Positions 26,051 through 38,529 are shown, counted from the stretch's first letter. The stretch is 64,000 bases of DNA from Enterobacter sp. RHBSTW-00175 (GCF_013927005.1 NZ_CP055930.1:1364001-1428000), one strand, 5' to 3'. Notes: generated by a model from the sequence alone, not told the origin. Numbers and translations: made by a program.

Positions 26051-26815
26051 TTATTTGGCGTGCCAGTACGCGCTGGCACGCACTAATTGCTGATCAATCT
26101 CGTCATTTTCAAACTGGCGACTCAGGCTTTTCACCACCTTCCCTTCCCCGGTTAACCAGATAAAGTAATCCTCTGCGGGCACGTTAATCGCCGCCAGCTG
26201 GTCTGCCACCGCCTGCTCGCTATGCCCGACGACCCAGGTGATGTTGAACTCACTCAGATGCGCCAGATAATCCTTGTAAGACGCATCGCCAATGGTCACA
26301 ACGGCATGAACGTCTGGGCGCACCGGCAGTCTGGCTATCGCTTCTAAACGGCGACGCAACGCAGGCATCCCGGATTCATCGCACACATACAACTGCCAGG
26401 CGTAATCCTCCGCGACCACCAGTGAACCGCGAGGGCCGCCAATAGTGAGTTTGTCGCCCACTTTCGCCTGTAGCGCCCAGTTGCTGGCAACCCCGCCATC
26501 ATGGACAAAGAAATCGTAAACCAGTTCATGACGCGCTTCATCGTACAGCGGTGTGTAGTCACGCGCTTGCGGGCGCACGCCTTCGCCCCAGTCGATCCCT
26601 TCTTCGGTCACTACTGGTGGAACAAACGTCGCCCCTGGCTCCGGGAAAAAGACTTTGCTGTGGTCGTCGAAACCTCTGGAGCTAAAGCCCTCCAGGGCGT
26701 CTCCGCCTAAGACGATACGCTGGAAGCCAGCCGCGACACGCTCAACGCGGAGCACAGTCAGCTCGCGAAAGCGCAGGTCGTTACAGACGCGTTGTGGGTA
26801 GCGGGTAGATGCCAT
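26051..26815 (-). CDS. yqjH: NADPH-dependent ferric-chelate reductase YqjH
   Basis: 254 residues, same length as in E. coli. Siderophore-interacting protein family: FAD-binding motif ARDYTPLYD near residue 80, GPRGSLVV near 125, C-terminal NADPH-binding fold. It releases iron from ferric siderophores in the cytoplasm. I chose ATG 26815 (MASTRYPQR) with AGGAAGG upstream; the longer frame from 26935 crosses the promoter. A Fur box and YqjI-type repeats lie in the divergent region with yqjI, matching the known dual control by iron and nickel. It is tail-to-tail, without a gap, with the J-domain gene. Confidence 0.92.
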   Translation of the reverse strand: MASTRYPQRVCNDLRFRELTVLRVERVAAGFQRIVLGGDALEGFSSRGFDDHSKVFFPEPGATFVPPVVTEEGIDWGEGVRPQARDYTPLYDEARHELVYDFFVHDGGVASNWALQAKVGDKLTIGGPRGSLVVAEDYAWQLYVCDESGMPALRRRLEAIARLPVRPDVHAVVTIGDASYKDYLAHLSEFNITWVVGHSEQAVADQLAAINVPAEDYFIWLTGEGKVVKSLSRQFENDEIDQQLVRASAYWHAK

Positions 26816-26860
26816 TTTTATGCCTTCCTGATGTGAATACGATATATCTAAATTAAACTG

Positions 26861-26879
26861 CAAATGATAATGATTGCTA
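26861..26879 (-). promoter_or_regulatory. Fur box of yqjH
   Basis: CAAATGATAATGATTGCTA closely matches the Fur consensus (GATAATGATAATCATTATC). It is about 50 nt upstream of the yqjH start. Iron repression of yqjH is known in E. coli. Confidence 0.75.
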
Positions 26880-26990
26880 ACAATCAGGATTGCAAGATAT
26901 TTTTTGATATAGTTAACACCAGACAAGAAGTACAATTAAAATTCCAACACAATCAATATATTAACAAACATTACGATGACGACATTGCTA

Positions 26991-27027
26991 TTAAGATATA
27001 CTTAGATATAAATTAGATATATCAATT
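26991..27027 (+). promoter_or_regulatory. Candidate YqjI operator repeats
   Basis: AGATATA is repeated at 26995-27000, 27004-27010 and, as AGATATATC, at 27014-27022, just before the yqjI ribosome site. A further GATATATCTA lies at 26841-26850 on the yqjH side. E. coli YqjI represses both genes from inverted repeats in this region; the assignment here is inferred. Confidence 0.5.
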
Positions 27028-27039
27028 TAAGGAGATACG

Positions 27040-27534
27040 ATGCGACACGCACATGAAGGCGGTGGACGCCGCCAGCGATTTTTCGGCCACGGCGAACTGC
27101 GGTTGGTGATTCTGGATATTCTGACCCGCAATGCGAGCCACGGTTACGAGCTGATAAAAGAGATTGAGAACATGACTCAGGGGAACTATACCCCAAGTCC
27201 CGGCGTCATCTACCCGACCCTCGATTTCTTGCAGGATCAGACCTTTATCACCATTACGGAAGAAGAAACCGGGCGCAAAAAGATTGCCATTACCCTGGCC
27301 GGGCAACACTGGCTGGATGAAAATCTGGAACATCTGGAGAACATTCAGCTGCGGATCAAAGCCCGCTGCGTTGGCTTCCAGTTGCGAAAAAACCCGCAGA
27401 TGAAGCGGGCTCTGGATAACTTCAAGGCCGTGCTGGACCTCAGGGTCAATCAGGGAGAACTCAGCGACGCGCAGCTTAAGCAGATCATCGGCGTTATCGA
27501 CCGCGCGGCGCTGGAGATCTCCCAGTTGGATTAA
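27040..27534 (+). CDS. yqjI: PadR-family regulator YqjI, lacking the metal-binding N-terminus
   Basis: 164 residues. The PadR winged helix is intact ([20 protein letters not shown] and [17 protein letters not shown]), as are the C-terminal dimer helices. E. coli YqjI is 207 residues. Its first about 45 residues, rich in His and Cys, bind nickel. Here the protein starts [20 protein letters not shown], so only two His of the extension remain. An in-frame TAA four codons upstream and an AAGGAG ribosome site fix this start. It is divergent from its target yqjH. Loss of Ni response, or sensing by the remaining His residues, should be considered. The stop overlaps the convergent chemoreceptor gene. 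Confidence 0.9.
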   Translation: MRHAHEGGGRRQRFFGHGELRLVILDILTRNASHGYELIKEIENMTQGNYTPSPGVIYPTLDFLQDQTFITITEEETGRKKIAITLAGQHWLDENLEHLENIQLRIKARCVGFQLRKNPQMKRALDNFKAVLDLRVNQGELSDAQLKQIIGVIDRAALEISQLD

Positions 27535-29090
27535 GCCGGTGCGTACTCGTTCACGCGGAAGACTTTTACCAACTCTTTCAGTTGCGTCGCTTGCTCGTTA
27601 AGCGATGCAGCCGCCGCGACAGACTCCTCCACCAGCGCCGAGTTCTGCTGAGTGGTGGCGTCAATCAGGCCAATCGCGCTGTTAATCTGCGAAATTCCTT
27701 CAGTCTGCTCATGGCTTGCCTGACGGATCTCCCGCAGGATGACGTCCATCTCTTCCACGTTGCCGACCATGCCGTTGATAAGCCCACTGGCTTTCTCTAC
27801 CAGGTTCATCCCGTCCTGCGTCTGGCTGGTTGAGCTTTCAATCAGCTGGCGGATCTCACTGGCAGAAGAGGCACTCTTCTGTGCCAGCTGGCGCACTTCA
27901 CCGGCGACCACAGCAAAGCCACGACCGTGCTCACCCGCACGCGCTGCTTCCACTGCCGCATTCAGCGCCAGAATATTGGTCTGGAAGGCAATGGCGTCGA
28001 TCAGGTCGATAATGTCGGACATCCGGTTCGACGTTTCGTTAATCAGGCGCATTTTGCTGGTCACCTGCTTCATCATCTCGCCGTTGTTTTTTACCACCAT
28101 GGCCGCATCGGCAGAGAGGTTGGTCGCTTCCCCGGTATGTGATGCGGTATTTTTTACCGTTGCCGTGATTTGCTCCATCGATGCCGCAGTCTGTTCTACA
28201 GAGCTGGCCTGCTCTTCTGTTCGTGCGGCTAAATCCTGGTTACCGGCGACAATCTGCGCGGCAGCGCTGGAAATGTTTTCTGAGCCGGTCTGCACCTGCT
28301 GCACTATCTCCTGCAAGCGGGTTTTCATCTCCATCAGCGCATTGAGCAGATGGCCGGTTTCATCGTTACCGTGAGAGGTGATATTGCGCGTCAGGTCACC
28401 TTGTGCAATCGCTTCGGCAAATGCTACCGCGGTACCCAGTGGACGGGTAATCGAGCGGACAATGTACCAGCCAATCAGGCTGCCAGCGCCCACGCTGAAC
28501 AGCGTGATAATAATCAGCCACAGACGGTTGCTTCTGAAATCACTATTCACCTGCGCGCCGGCGCTTTGCATCTGGCCGTTTTGAACGCTGATAAGCTCCT
28601 TCACTTTATCCTTGTAGGCCTTTTGCAGGTTGATGGTGTTGGTCATCATCTCCTGAATGGCACCTGCGCGATCGTTGTTCTGTACGGCCTGCAAAATGCG
28701 GTAGCGGGAGTCGAGATACTGCTGGCGCACCCCGCGAATATCGGCCAGAACCTGCTGAGATTTTCGATCGTGCAGTTCGTTATTCAGGTCGCCCAGGATA
28801 ACAGTGATATGTTCACTGATCTCTTTCAGGCGCTGCTGGGACTGCGCGGTGTACTTGCCCTGCTCATCCAGCAACATGAGCTGCTGAGTGCTAATAAATT
28901 CCTGGAAGTTATCGATTAACTCGTTTGCTTTTACCGTGGTCGGATAATCATTGGTGATGATGGTGTGCATCCCGTTGTTGGCCCGGTTCAGGCTCAGCAG
29001 AGACAAGGTTGCACTTACCACCATCAACACAATAAAGAATCCAAACGCCAGAAATAATTTCGTGCCGATCTTTACGTCATGTAAGAACAT
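27531..29090 (-). CDS. Methyl-accepting chemotaxis protein with 4HB sensor
   Basis: 519 residues. TM1 is about 10-32, a periplasmic four-helix-bundle sensor about 35-188, TM2 about 190-212, HAMP about 213-265. The signalling hairpin tip is near 385 ([41 protein letters not shown]). It ends [10 protein letters not shown], without the NWETF tail that binds CheR, so it is a low-abundance-type receptor. The ligand is unknown. A near-perfect sigma-28 promoter lies 41-67 nt upstream. The stop overlaps that of yqjI on the other strand. In E. coli, aer follows yqjI directly, so this is an extra receptor. Confidence 0.9.
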   Translation of the reverse strand: MFLHDVKIGTKLFLAFGFFIVLMVVSATLSLLSLNRANNGMHTIITNDYPTTVKANELIDNFQEFISTQQLMLLDEQGKYTAQSQQRLKEISEHITVILGDLNNELHDRKSQQVLADIRGVRQQYLDSRYRILQAVQNNDRAGAIQEMMTNTINLQKAYKDKVKELISVQNGQMQSAGAQVNSDFRSNRLWLIIITLFSVGAGSLIGWYIVRSITRPLGTAVAFAEAIAQGDLTRNITSHGNDETGHLLNALMEMKTRLQEIVQQVQTGSENISSAAAQIVAGNQDLAARTEEQASSVEQTAASMEQITATVKNTASHTGEATNLSADAAMVVKNNGEMMKQVTSKMRLINETSNRMSDIIDLIDAIAFQTNILALNAAVEAARAGEHGRGFAVVAGEVRQLAQKSASSASEIRQLIESSTSQTQDGMNLVEKASGLINGMVGNVEEMDVILREIRQASHEQTEGISQINSAIGLIDATTQQNSALVEESVAAAASLNEQATQLKELVKVFRVNEYAPA

Positions 29091-29130
29091 ATTTACTCCA
29101 TCGATGTGATTATTTCTCAGACGTTCTCCG

Positions 29131-29157
29131 TTATCGGTAACTAATCACCTAACTTTA
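29131..29157 (-). promoter_or_regulatory. Sigma-28 (FliA) promoter of the chemoreceptor
   Basis: On the minus strand: TAAAGTTA, 11 nt, ACCGATAA. The consensus is TAAAGTTT-N11-GCCGATAA. The rest of the 339-nt gap 29091-29429 holds the aer terminator and otherwise A+T-rich sequence without a gene. Confidence 0.85.
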
Positions 29158-29378
29158 TGACTTTGATCGTTTTTTTATTCAATAACCGACATGATGGATA
29201 GGCGTTAACTATTAATATTGGCGCATTGATCGTTATACAACCAACACAAGGACGATTTCTGAAACAGAATCGTGGAAAACTGACTTAGGCAGGGATAAAT
29301 AGCTGAGATAATTTATTTAGTTATTTAATATATATTTAACATTAATTCGTAATAGTAATTACAAATAACGGAAATAAT

Positions 29379-29412
29379 AAAGCCGTTTATCCCGGACGAA
29401 ATAAACGGCTTT
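29379..29412 (-). terminator. Terminator downstream of aer
   Basis: AAAGCCGTTTAT (29379-29390) pairs perfectly with ATAAACGGCTTT (29401-29412) across a 10-nt loop. Leftward it is followed by ATTATTTCC, only moderately T-rich. Confidence 0.7.
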
Positions 29413-29429
29413 TCTGGAACATTACTGAC

Positions 29430-30950
29430 TCAATGCAGCACAGTCACCGCGTCTTCCAGGCGCCCGGCACGGTGTTTAACCATGGCGGAGATCTGCGCGC
29501 TCTCTTCTACCAGGTCGGCATTTTTCTGGGTAATACTGTCCAGCTCTGCCACTGCGCGGGTCAGCTCCGATAACCCGGTTGCCTGCTCAGAGGTCGAATG
29601 GCTAATCTGCGCGATTAGCTGAGTCACGTTCTTCACCTGCTCCACGATGTCGTCCATCGTGCGGCCTGCGGCGTGAACCTGGTCGGAGCCCGACTGTACC
29701 TTGCTGGCGCTGGCATCAATAAGCTTACGAATATCGTTGGCCGCATTGGCGCTTCGGCTGGCCAGGTGGCGAACTTCGCCTGCCACCACCGCAAAGCCTT
29801 TACCCTGCTCGCCCGCTCTTGCTGCCTCTACCGCCGCGTTCAACGCCAGAATATTAGTCTGGAACGCAATGTCGTTGATAAGCGAGGTAATCGAGCCGAT
29901 CCGCTGAGTGCTGTCAGCGATATCGTCCATGGTTTTCACCACAGTCTGCATCGCATTTCCGCCTTCGGTTGCCGCACTGCTGGCGGCCATGGAAAGCTTA
30001 TCCACTTCGGCGGCCGTTTCAGAATTGCTTTGTACCGAGGCCGCCATCTGGTTCATTGTCGCCACGGTCTGCTGCACGTTGGTGACGGTCTGGCGCGTGC
30101 GGTCGTTGAGATCCTCATTGCCCTGCGCCAGCCTGTCGCTGCCATTGCGCACGCTGACCACCTGGCTTGATACGTCATTAATCAACCAGCGGCACATCAA
30201 CCCAAGTTGCCCCACCGCCCGTAAAGTCAGCCCCAGCTCATCGCTGCGATTAAGGTGCTGCACGGTGTTGCGATCCCCGGTTGCGACCTTCAAAGCCTGA
30301 CGCGCCACGTTTTCTACCGGGCGGACAATTTGCTGCTCAAACAGCAGGGTCCCCAGCAGCATTACGACAGCCGCCGCCACGAAGGATGCCCAGCCTGCGG
30401 ATGTTGCCCAAAGTGTTGCCGCCATCACCGCAAACAGCGCCGCCATCACACTGCGTACCCGCCAGCGCAGCGGCATTGCAGGCAGTTTGCCAAGCCAGCT
30501 TTTGCGTACCACCAGCCCTTTGTGGATCCGCTTGTTGCAGCGCCCGTCATTCAGTGCCTGATATAAAGGCTCCACGGTGGCAATCTCTTCAGCCGTCGCT
30601 TTGGTGCGAATCGACATATACCCTGTGACCTGGCCGTGACGCACCATCGGCACCGCGTTTGCGCGCACCCAATAGTGGTCGCCATTTTTACGGCGGTTTT
30701 TGACAATCCCGCTCCACGGCTCACCCTTTTGTAGCGTGTACCACATATCGGCAAAGGCCGCTTTTGGCATGTCCGGGTGGCGCACCAGATTATGTGGCTG
30801 TGCCAGCAGTTCCTTGAGTGAATACCCACTCACCTGAACAAAGGTGTCGTTGGTATGGGTCATGTAGCTGTGCAGGTCGGTGGTCGACATTAAGGTGGTG
30901 TCATCGTCCAGAGGATATTCGTTCTGGGTGACATAGGATGGAGAGGACAT
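29430..30950 (-). CDS. aer: Aerotaxis receptor Aer
   Basis: 506 residues from ATG 30950 ([10 protein letters not shown]), the E. coli length; an in-frame ATG three codons earlier is less likely. The N-terminal PAS domain binds FAD and is cytoplasmic ([54 protein letters not shown]). One hydrophobic hairpin anchor is about 165-205, then HAMP, then the conserved signalling domain ([19 protein letters not shown]). Aer senses redox state and steers cells to oxygen or energy-rich zones. A sigma-28 promoter is 52-78 nt upstream, so it belongs to the flagellar class 3 regulon. Confidence 0.95.
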   Translation of the reverse strand: MSSPSYVTQNEYPLDDDTTLMSTTDLHSYMTHTNDTFVQVSGYSLKELLAQPHNLVRHPDMPKAAFADMWYTLQKGEPWSGIVKNRRKNGDHYWVRANAVPMVRHGQVTGYMSIRTKATAEEIATVEPLYQALNDGRCNKRIHKGLVVRKSWLGKLPAMPLRWRVRSVMAALFAVMAATLWATSAGWASFVAAAVVMLLGTLLFEQQIVRPVENVARQALKVATGDRNTVQHLNRSDELGLTLRAVGQLGLMCRWLINDVSSQVVSVRNGSDRLAQGNEDLNDRTRQTVTNVQQTVATMNQMAASVQSNSETAAEVDKLSMAASSAATEGGNAMQTVVKTMDDIADSTQRIGSITSLINDIAFQTNILALNAAVEAARAGEQGKGFAVVAGEVRHLASRSANAANDIRKLIDASASKVQSGSDQVHAAGRTMDDIVEQVKNVTQLIAQISHSTSEQATGLSELTRAVAELDSITQKNADLVEESAQISAMVKHRAGRLEDAVTVLH

Positions 30951-31001
30951 TATGAGCATCCCTTGCAGGTTATTTGAATGTTAATTTTGTGGCTTAATCT
31001 T

Positions 31002-31028
31002 TTTTCGGCGGTAAACAGTTTATCTTTA
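31002..31028 (-). promoter_or_regulatory. Sigma-28 promoter of aer
   Basis: Minus strand TAAAGATA, 11 nt, GCCGAAAA, close to the FliA consensus. The remaining intergenic sequence to patA (31029-31385) carries the patA promoter and no visible gene. Confidence 0.8.
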
Positions 31029-31323
31029 GTTGTTAAATTTGATTGAGATCGCAAATCCCGGTTAAACCGCACTTTCTGTACGTTTTTCTAATTAATTGAT
31101 TTAAAATACTTTCGTCAGGAAATTACTCCTGAAGCATGACCTGTTAATGCCCACTAAAGAAGCACGCCATGCACCACCCAGGTGCAATTGACAAAATAGG
31201 TCGCTAAAACATCGGCCTTCTCTCTGTCGCTTAATCCCGTCTCGCTTATTTCGGCATGATTAAATATTGCGCAACATAAATTTAACCTGGCGTTTATCCC
31301 GATTTTCGTTAAGTCAGCTGAAG

Positions 31324-32765
<1,442 letters not shown>

Positions 32766-32769
32766 ACGC

Positions 32770-32806
32770 AACGCCCTCTCCTGGGAGGGGGCGTTGTTAT
32801 TTTATT
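32770..32806 (+). terminator. patA terminator
   Basis: AACGCCCTCTC / GAGGGGGCGTT hairpin followed by GTTATTTTATT, between convergent patA and lsrG. It may serve both directions. Confidence 0.7.
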
Positions 32807-32843
32807 CCTGAGGCGCTTGCGCTTACCCGGTCTACAAAAAGCA

Positions 32844-33137
32844 TTACGCCGGTAACAACCCCACAAAACTGCGTTTCTTACGCGGCTCTGACATCAACGC
32901 CTCGAGCTTATCCACGCACGCCAGGTAGTGCGGCGTTTTCTTATGGGCCAACACCGCCTCTTCGTCCTTGTAGGCCTCGTAGATAAAGAACCGGGTTTTC
33001 ACGCGTGGGTCCTGCAGTACATCAAAACGCAGGTTCCCCGGCTCCTGAATCGCGCCTTCGTGGTTGGCGCGAAACACCTCCAGAAATTCGTCCACCCGTT
33101 CAGGCTTGATGTTGATCTCCACTAACGTCACGTTCAT
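32844..33137 (-). CDS. lsrG: (4S)-4-hydroxy-5-phosphonooxypentane-2,3-dione isomerase LsrG
   Basis: 97 residues from ATG 33137, which overlaps the lsrF stop (ATGA). A longer frame to 33308 lies inside lsrF. ABM-type monooxygenase-like fold with the pattern [19 protein letters not shown] and the ENxR-like [10 protein letters not shown]. LsrG isomerises phospho-AI-2 (P-DPD) to 3-hydroxy-5-phosphonooxypentane-2,4-dione, which LsrF then cleaves. Last gene of the lsrACDBFG operon. This removes the inducer of LsrR and so closes the AI-2 response. Confidence 0.95.
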   Translation of the reverse strand: MNVTLVEINIKPERVDEFLEVFRANHEGAIQEPGNLRFDVLQDPRVKTRFFIYEAYKDEEAVLAHKKTPHYLACVDKLEALMSEPRKKRSFVGLLPA

Positions 33138-34021
33138 TTTGCTTCTCCCTGTTTCTCTTCCTGCCAGAACTGGAACGCTTCCCGCGCGTTCATGTTCTCG
33201 TGAACCACTTTCTTCACCGCTTTCAGCATTGCCAGCGGCGCGCTGGACTGGAATATATTGCGCCCCATATCCACGCCAGATGCGCCCTGGTCGATTGCCC
33301 GCCAGCACATCTCCAGCGCCTCGTGCTCCGGCAGCTTTTTGCCCCCGGCGATGACGATCGGCACAGGGCAGCTGGCGGTCACTTTTTCAAAGCCTTCATC
33401 CACATAATAGGTTTTGACGAACTGCGCCCCCATTTCGGCGGCGATACGGCTGGCGAGCGAGAAATAACGCGCGTCGCGCGCCATCTCTTTGCCGACTCCC
33501 GTCACCGCCAGCGTAGGCACGCCGTAGCGCGCACCCGCGTCCACCAGCCTGATGATGTTGTTGATCGACTGATGCTCAAACTCACTGCCGATGTATACCT
33601 GCGCCGCCACCGCGCAGACGTTCAGGCGCAGGGCATCTTCCATCGCCACTGCCACACACTCGTTGGACAACTCACCCAGAATCGAGTTACCGCCAGAAGC
33701 GCGCAGCACAACAGGCTTGTTAGTGGCAGCAGGCACCTGACTGCGCAGAATGCCGCGGGTACACATCAGCACGTCAGTTTCGCCAAACAACGGCGCAATA
33801 GAGAGATCGATACGCTCAAGGCCGGTGGTCGGCCCCTGGAAATAGCCGTGGTCAAAGGCAAGCATCACCGTGCGGTTGCTTTTCGGGTTAAAGATCCGCG
33901 CCAGCCTCGACTGCATTCCCCAGTCCAGCGAGCCGCAACCCTTCAGGGTGAATGGCACGTTCTGCTGCGGTGTGCCGATGCCAAAATCCTTGCCGTCTTT
34001 GATGTCGTCTAAATCAGCCAT
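33134..34021 (-). CDS. lsrF: LsrF thiolase of AI-2 breakdown
   Basis: 295 residues, class I aldolase fold (DeoC/FbaB family). Typical stretches are [39 protein letters not shown] and [14 protein letters not shown], where the Lys in VKTYY is the expected active-site Lys near 200. It transfers an acetyl group from 3-hydroxy-5-phosphonooxypentane-2,4-dione to CoA, giving acetyl-CoA and dihydroxyacetone phosphate. It starts 11 nt after lsrB and overlaps lsrG. Intact and of normal length. Confidence 0.95.
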   Translation of the reverse strand: MADLDDIKDGKDFGIGTPQQNVPFTLKGCGSLDWGMQSRLARIFNPKSNRTVMLAFDHGYFQGPTTGLERIDLSIAPLFGETDVLMCTRGILRSQVPAATNKPVVLRASGGNSILGELSNECVAVAMEDALRLNVCAVAAQVYIGSEFEHQSINNIIRLVDAGARYGVPTLAVTGVGKEMARDARYFSLASRIAAEMGAQFVKTYYVDEGFEKVTASCPVPIVIAGGKKLPEHEALEMCWRAIDQGASGVDMGRNIFQSSAPLAMLKAVKKVVHENMNAREAFQFWQEEKQGEAK

Positions 34022-34032
34022 GTGCTCCCCCG

Positions 34033-35034
34033 TCAGAAATCGTATTTGTTGATGTTCTCTTTGGTGAATACCACGCGCTCCGGCAGCAGCACGATACCGT
34101 TGCCTTTCGCCTCATACTGATAACCCTGCACGCTGTTGGGCTCGACCTTCAGCGCCCCGATGTCTTTTACATCCACGCTGTCGCCAACGTTAAGATCGCC
34201 TTTTTTCAGCAAATGATCGGCGACATTGACCGCAATTTTGCCCTGCTGAACCACATCCCACAGACCGAAGGCTTTCACCGTGCCACGCTCCACGTACGGA
34301 CGCATCACGTTCGGGGTGCTGAACCCGACAATCGCCACCCCTTCACGCTTGAGGTTTTCCGCCGCCTGTGCCGCCGCTGGCAGCGCGTTGGCGTCCGGGG
34401 CGATGATCGCATCCAGATCCGGGTAGGCTTTTAAGATCCCTTCAGCGGTTTGCAGGGACTTAGTGGCATCGTTATAGCCAAACTGTGTGGTCACAATTTG
34501 CCACTGAGGGTGCTCTTTCTCGATTTTGGCTTTGGCCTCTTTCACCCACTGGTTCTGGTCGGTGACGGTCGGGCTTGAGTAGAAGAACGCCACTTTGGCA
34601 TTCGGTTTGGTCACTTGCTTGCCAGCCATTTCTACCAGCAGGCCGCCGAGCTGTTCCGGGGTTCCCTGGTTGATGTAGATACTGCGGCACTCAGGTTTGG
34701 TGTCGGAATCCCAGGTCAGTACCTTAACGCCGCGCTGCATTGCGCGCTTGAGCGCCGGGCAAAGCCCGTCTGGCGACACGGCGGAGACGATAATGGCGTT
34801 ATAGCCCTGGTTGACGAAGTTATTGATAAGCTGCACCTGGCCGGAGACGCTTGGCTCAGTCGGGCCGTCGTATGTGACCTCTGCACCGAGGTCTTTGCCC
34901 GCCTCTTTTGCACCGTTACCCCCGCTGGTAAAGAAGCCAACGCCCACCAGCTTAGGAATAAAGGCAATGCGGTCTGCCGCCTGCGCAGACGCCACGCTAA
35001 GCGCCATCGCCAGGACTATCAGTTTTGTTTTCAT
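34033..35034 (-). CDS. lsrB: AI-2 periplasmic binding protein LsrB
   Basis: 333 residues from ATG 35034, with GGAGCGTAAG upstream. Signal peptide [19 protein letters not shown], then the mature protein [20 protein letters not shown]. The ligand-binding Lys and the [31 protein letters not shown] and [12 protein letters not shown] stretches characteristic of AI-2-binding LsrB proteins are all present. It captures R-THMF (AI-2) and delivers it to LsrACD. The N-terminus differs from the E. coli signal peptide; the mature region is highly similar. Confidence 0.95.
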   Translation of the reverse strand: MKTKLIVLAMALSVASAQAADRIAFIPKLVGVGFFTSGGNGAKEAGKDLGAEVTYDGPTEPSVSGQVQLINNFVNQGYNAIIVSAVSPDGLCPALKRAMQRGVKVLTWDSDTKPECRSIYINQGTPEQLGGLLVEMAGKQVTKPNAKVAFFYSSPTVTDQNQWVKEAKAKIEKEHPQWQIVTTQFGYNDATKSLQTAEGILKAYPDLDAIIAPDANALPAAAQAAENLKREGVAIVGFSTPNVMRPYVERGTVKAFGLWDVVQQGKIAVNVADHLLKKGDLNVGDSVDVKDIGALKVEPNSVQGYQYEAKGNGIVLLPERVVFTKENINKYDF

Positions 35035-35035
35035 C

Positions 35036-36013
35036 TTACGCTCCGGGTAGTTTTGTGAAGAGAGATCGCACCCATTCACGGTGCAGACTCAGCGAACGTC
35101 CCATCACCACCACAACCAACAGCGCCCCTGACAGCGCGCTCGACACCTGGTTGGGGATGCCGACCATCTGTAAACCCTGTTGCAGATACCCCACCAGCAG
35201 CGCCGCCAGTGCTGTACCCAAAACCGAACCTGACCCCCCGTAGATGTTGGCTCCGCCGAGCACCGCGGCAGTGAGAGCAGGCATTAACAAATCACGCCCC
35301 AGATCCGAGCGCGCCGAGCCAAAGTAAGAAACCATCACCAGGGCGGCGATTGCCGAGGCCACACCCACCAGGCCATAAAGCGCGTATGGCATCCCGTTGA
35401 CTGACAGCGCCGCATAACGCGCCGCACGTGGGTTCTGCCCAATCAGAAACAGGTGGCGGCCAAAGCGCCCCCGGTGAGTAATCAGCCAGAAAAAGACCGT
35501 AATCAGCGCGAACAGCACCAGCGGAACCGGTAACCCTAACAACGTAAGGTTGGCGAAGGCGGTAAAGCTGTCCGGGAAACCGCCAATCCCTTCATAACCC
35601 GTTGCCCCCGCCATACCGGAAAGCAGCAGCGCCCCGCCGCCGTAGAGGTACAGCGTGCCAAGGGTGATCACCAGCGGGCTGATGCCGGTGTAGTGGATTA
35701 ATGCGGCGTTAACCAGGCCGCACAGCAGACCCAGCAGCAGAGTCAGCGGAATAGCCACCGGCATTGGCCAGCCGGCCTGCATCATCACCCCCAGCGCAAT
35801 GGCGCACAGACCAATGATCGAGCCGAGCGAAATATCGATCCCGCCGCTGATAATCACCAGCGTCAGCGGCAGGGCCACAATGCCGATGCAGATAAAATCG
35901 CTGGTGCTGAACAGCAGCATGTTGATATCCAGCATCCGTGGGTTGATGGCACCGAAAAGCAGGATTTCGAGCACCAGCAGGATCAGCAGCGCGCTTTCCC
36001 AGTTAAGCTTCAT
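35036..36013 (-). CDS. lsrD: AI-2 ABC transporter permease LsrD
   Basis: 325 residues, BPD_transp_2 family (ribose/AI-2 type) with about nine to ten hydrophobic segments. [20 protein letters not shown] near residue 60 and [20 protein letters not shown] near 255 are the usual permease signatures. It pairs with LsrC to form the AI-2 channel. Its start directly follows the lsrC stop with no gap. The lsrB gene begins one base after its stop, so the whole cassette is compactly coupled. Confidence 0.93.
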   Translation of the reverse strand: MKLNWESALLILLVLEILLFGAINPRMLDINMLLFSTSDFICIGIVALPLTLVIISGGIDISLGSIIGLCAIALGVMMQAGWPMPVAIPLTLLLGLLCGLVNAALIHYTGISPLVITLGTLYLYGGGALLLSGMAGATGYEGIGGFPDSFTAFANLTLLGLPVPLVLFALITVFFWLITHRGRFGRHLFLIGQNPRAARYAALSVNGMPYALYGLVGVASAIAALVMVSYFGSARSDLGRDLLMPALTAAVLGGANIYGGSGSVLGTALAALLVGYLQQGLQMVGIPNQVSSALSGALLVVVVMGRSLSLHREWVRSLFTKLPGA

Positions 36014-37045
36014 CTACGCCACCTCTTTTTTGCGTTTTGGGAACGGAGCGACGTGCTTTCCCCCCCGGTTACCCGGCTGGAAGCGACTGTATTTCAGCGC
36101 CCGCTGATGACGTGCCAGGGCCTGACGCAGACGCCCGTCGAGCACAAGCACCCCCAGCAGCACCAGCCCGGCGATAAAGTCATTCCACCAGGCGGGCAGT
36201 TTAAACAGCACCAGCACGGTGTCGATTTGGGTCAGGAAGAAGGCACCGAGGAATGCGCCAAGGAGCGTGCCAGTGCCGCCCAACAGCGAAATCCCGCCAA
36301 GCACGCAGGCGGCAATGGCTTTCATCTCCAGCCCACTGCCGGTCTGGTTCGGTACAAAGCCAATCTGCGAGGCAAAGACGATCCCCGCGCAGGCCGCCAG
36401 TACGCCGTTCAGCGTGAAGGCAATCATCCTGGTGCGGTTCACCGCCACGCCAAGCTGGCGCGCAGCAGCAAGGTTATCGCCCACGGCGTAAAAATCCCGG
36501 CCAAACAGGGTGCGCGAGAAAATCCATACCCCAACGCCTGCCAGAATCAGCACGCCAAACCCTATCGGTGAGATCCCGATAACCACAGGCTCGGAGAGTG
36601 ATTTCAGGCTCGACGGCAACCCTTCTATCCACTTACCGCCGGTCCACAGCAGCATTCCGCCGCGATATAACCCCAGCGTACCGAGCGTGGCGACAATCGC
36701 CGGGATGCGTAGCCCGACAACCAGAAAACCGTTAAATGCCCCTGCCAGTGCGCCAATGATCAGCGCAAACAGCATCGCTACCGGCAGGCTGTAACCGCTG
36801 TTGAGCGCGACCCCCACGGCAATGGCGCACAAGCCCACTGTAGATCCCACAGAGACATCAATATTGCGGGTCAGCATCACCATCGCCGCGCCCAGCGCCA
36901 GCAGGATCAGAATTTGCGAGCTGGCGAAGATCATTCCCAGGGTCTGAAAACTGAAATAGGCCGGGTTAAGGGCCACCAGCACGGCAAACAGCGCCAGGAT
37001 AGCCAGCAGCGCGCTAAGCTCACGGTTTCTCAGTAACATCTTCAT
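36014..37045 (-). CDS. lsrC: AI-2 ABC transporter permease LsrC
   Basis: 343 residues, near the E. coli length. Multi-span inner-membrane protein with [20 protein letters not shown] near 60 and [20 protein letters not shown] near 240, paralogous to LsrD. Together with LsrD it forms the transmembrane path for AI-2. Its ATG overlaps the lsrA stop by 4 nt (ATGA). The C-terminal tail is basic (FPKRKKEVA) and cytoplasmic. Confidence 0.93.
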   Translation of the reverse strand: MKMLLRNRELSALLAILALFAVLVALNPAYFSFQTLGMIFASSQILILLALGAAMVMLTRNIDVSVGSTVGLCAIAVGVALNSGYSLPVAMLFALIIGALAGAFNGFLVVGLRIPAIVATLGTLGLYRGGMLLWTGGKWIEGLPSSLKSLSEPVVIGISPIGFGVLILAGVGVWIFSRTLFGRDFYAVGDNLAAARQLGVAVNRTRMIAFTLNGVLAACAGIVFASQIGFVPNQTGSGLEMKAIAACVLGGISLLGGTGTLLGAFLGAFFLTQIDTVLVLFKLPAWWNDFIAGLVLLGVLVLDGRLRQALARHQRALKYSRFQPGNRGGKHVAPFPKRKKEVA

Positions 37046-38529
37046 GATTGTCCTCCGAAGGCCAGCGACATCATTTTGTCGAGGCTGACGGCGTGACGTG
37101 GCAGCTCCCCGCTGAGCATCCCTTGATGCATAACCAGCACCCGGTCAGCAAGCCCGGGGAATTCGTCGAGATCGCTTGAGATCATCAGCACCGCGACGTT
37201 TTGCGCCGCCACGCTTTTTATCAGCTGATAGATGTCTGCCCGCGCCGACACATCCACGCCGCGCGTGGGTTCATCCACAATCAGCAGCAACGGGTTGGCC
37301 TCCAGACAGCGCGCCAGCAAAACCTTTTGCTGATTGCCACCGGAGAGCGTCCGCACAGTCTGATCCGCATCGTTGAGTTTGATCCCCAGCGCCCGGTGAT
37401 AACGCTCCACCACCGCCGCTTCGCGCTTGCGCTGCTGCCAGATTGACGGCTCATTCAGGGCGACCGTGTTCCAGCGAACGGGTGCATCCAGGAACAACCC
37501 GGATACCTGTCGGTCTTCCGGCAGATACACCAGCCCCTTATCCAGCCGCGAAAATACTGAATCGCTGCTGATATCCTGGTTTTCCAGCCAGACGCGCCCC
37601 GCGCGTACCGGGCGAAGGCCATAGAGGGTTTCGGCGAACTCGGTGCGCCCGGAGCCCACCAGCCCGGCCAGGCCGACAATTTCGCCAGCGAAAATCTCAA
37701 GACTGAGGTCGATAAACCCTTCCCCGGTCAGCGTTTCAACCCGCAAAACCGGAAAATCCTGCGCCTGGGTGCGCCGGTTCCCCGGCAGCGCCAGCCACAG
37801 CTTTTGGGTGTCACTTAATTCTTTATCGCGGCTAACCGGCGTCATCGCGCCAATGAGAGCGTTATCGTCGTAGTGCGACGTTTCACCGCTGAGCACAATG
37901 GCGCCGTCGCGCATCACTGAAACATGGCTCGCCAGCTGGCGGATCTCTGGCAATTTATGCGAGATAAATACAATGCCAACCCCCAGATCCTGCAACGCAC
38001 GGATCTGGCGAAACAGCCGGTCGGTTTCCCCTGGGGTTAACGAAGCCGTTGGCTCATCAAGGATCAGGATCGTCGCATTGCGCATTAACCCGCGCAGGAT
38101 CTCCACCATCTGTTGATCCGCCACTTCCAGCGTGCTGGCGGTGGTATCTAGGTTGATCTGGCACTGCAGCTGCCGGAGTTTATCCGTAAGCTTTTTATCC
38201 AGATCGTTTTCGCGGGGCAGACGGAAAAGGATGTTTTCCCGTACCGTCAGATTCGGAAACAGCATCGGCTCCTGGGGGACAAGATAGATACCGAGCTTGT
38301 GCGCCTGCCCAGGCTTCAGGCGCGCAAATGACTGCCCGGCGACTGAAAGTTCACCGCTGTCCGGTGTCTCTACCCCGGCGATAATTTTCATCAGCGTCGA
38401 TTTTCCCGCGCCGTTCCCCCCCATCAGCGCATGAACCTGGCCCGCAAGTAGCGTGAAATCAATGCCTTTTAGCACCGGCACGCCAGAAAACTGTTTGCAG
38501 ATATCACGTGCTTCGATAAGTGGGGTCAT
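37042..38529 (-). CDS. lsrA: AI-2 ABC transporter ATPase LsrA
   Basis: About 495 residues with two ABC domains. The first has Walker [10 protein letters not shown] near residue 40 and Walker [10 protein letters not shown]. The second has a degenerate P-loop (GLVGSGRTE), signature LSGGNQQKV and Walker [10 protein letters not shown]. This is usual for sugar-type transporters. Two ATGs stand in tandem (38532, 38529). GGAG has better spacing to the second, which I chose ([13 protein letters not shown]). It energises AI-2 import with LsrC, LsrD and LsrB. First gene of the operon, divergent from lsrR. Confidence 0.95.
   Translation of the reverse strand: MTPLIEARDICKQFSGVPVLKGIDFTLLAGQVHALMGGNGAGKSTLMKIIAGVETPDSGELSVAGQSFARLKPGQAHKLGIYLVPQEPMLFPNLTVRENILFRLPRENDLDKKLTDKLRQLQCQINLDTTASTLEVADQQMVEILRGLMRNATILILDEPTASLTPGETDRLFRQIRALQDLGVGIVFISHKLPEIRQLASHVSVMRDGAIVLSGETSHYDDNALIGAMTPVSRDKELSDTQKLWLALPGNRRTQAQDFPVLRVETLTGEGFIDLSLEIFAGEIVGLAGLVGSGRTEFAETLYGLRPVRAGRVWLENQDISSDSVFSRLDKGLVYLPEDRQVSGLFLDAPVRWNTVALNEPSIWQQRKREAAVVERYHRALGIKLNDADQTVRTLSGGNQQKVLLARCLEANPLLLIVDEPTRGVDVSARADIYQLIKSVAAQNVAVLMISSDLDEFPGLADRVLVMHQGMLSGELPRHAVSLDKMMSLAFGGQS

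Noticed and set aside
26816..26935. Longer start of yqjH at 26935
   Set aside because: It would translate the Fur box; ATG 26815 has a strong ribosome site and gives the E. coli length.
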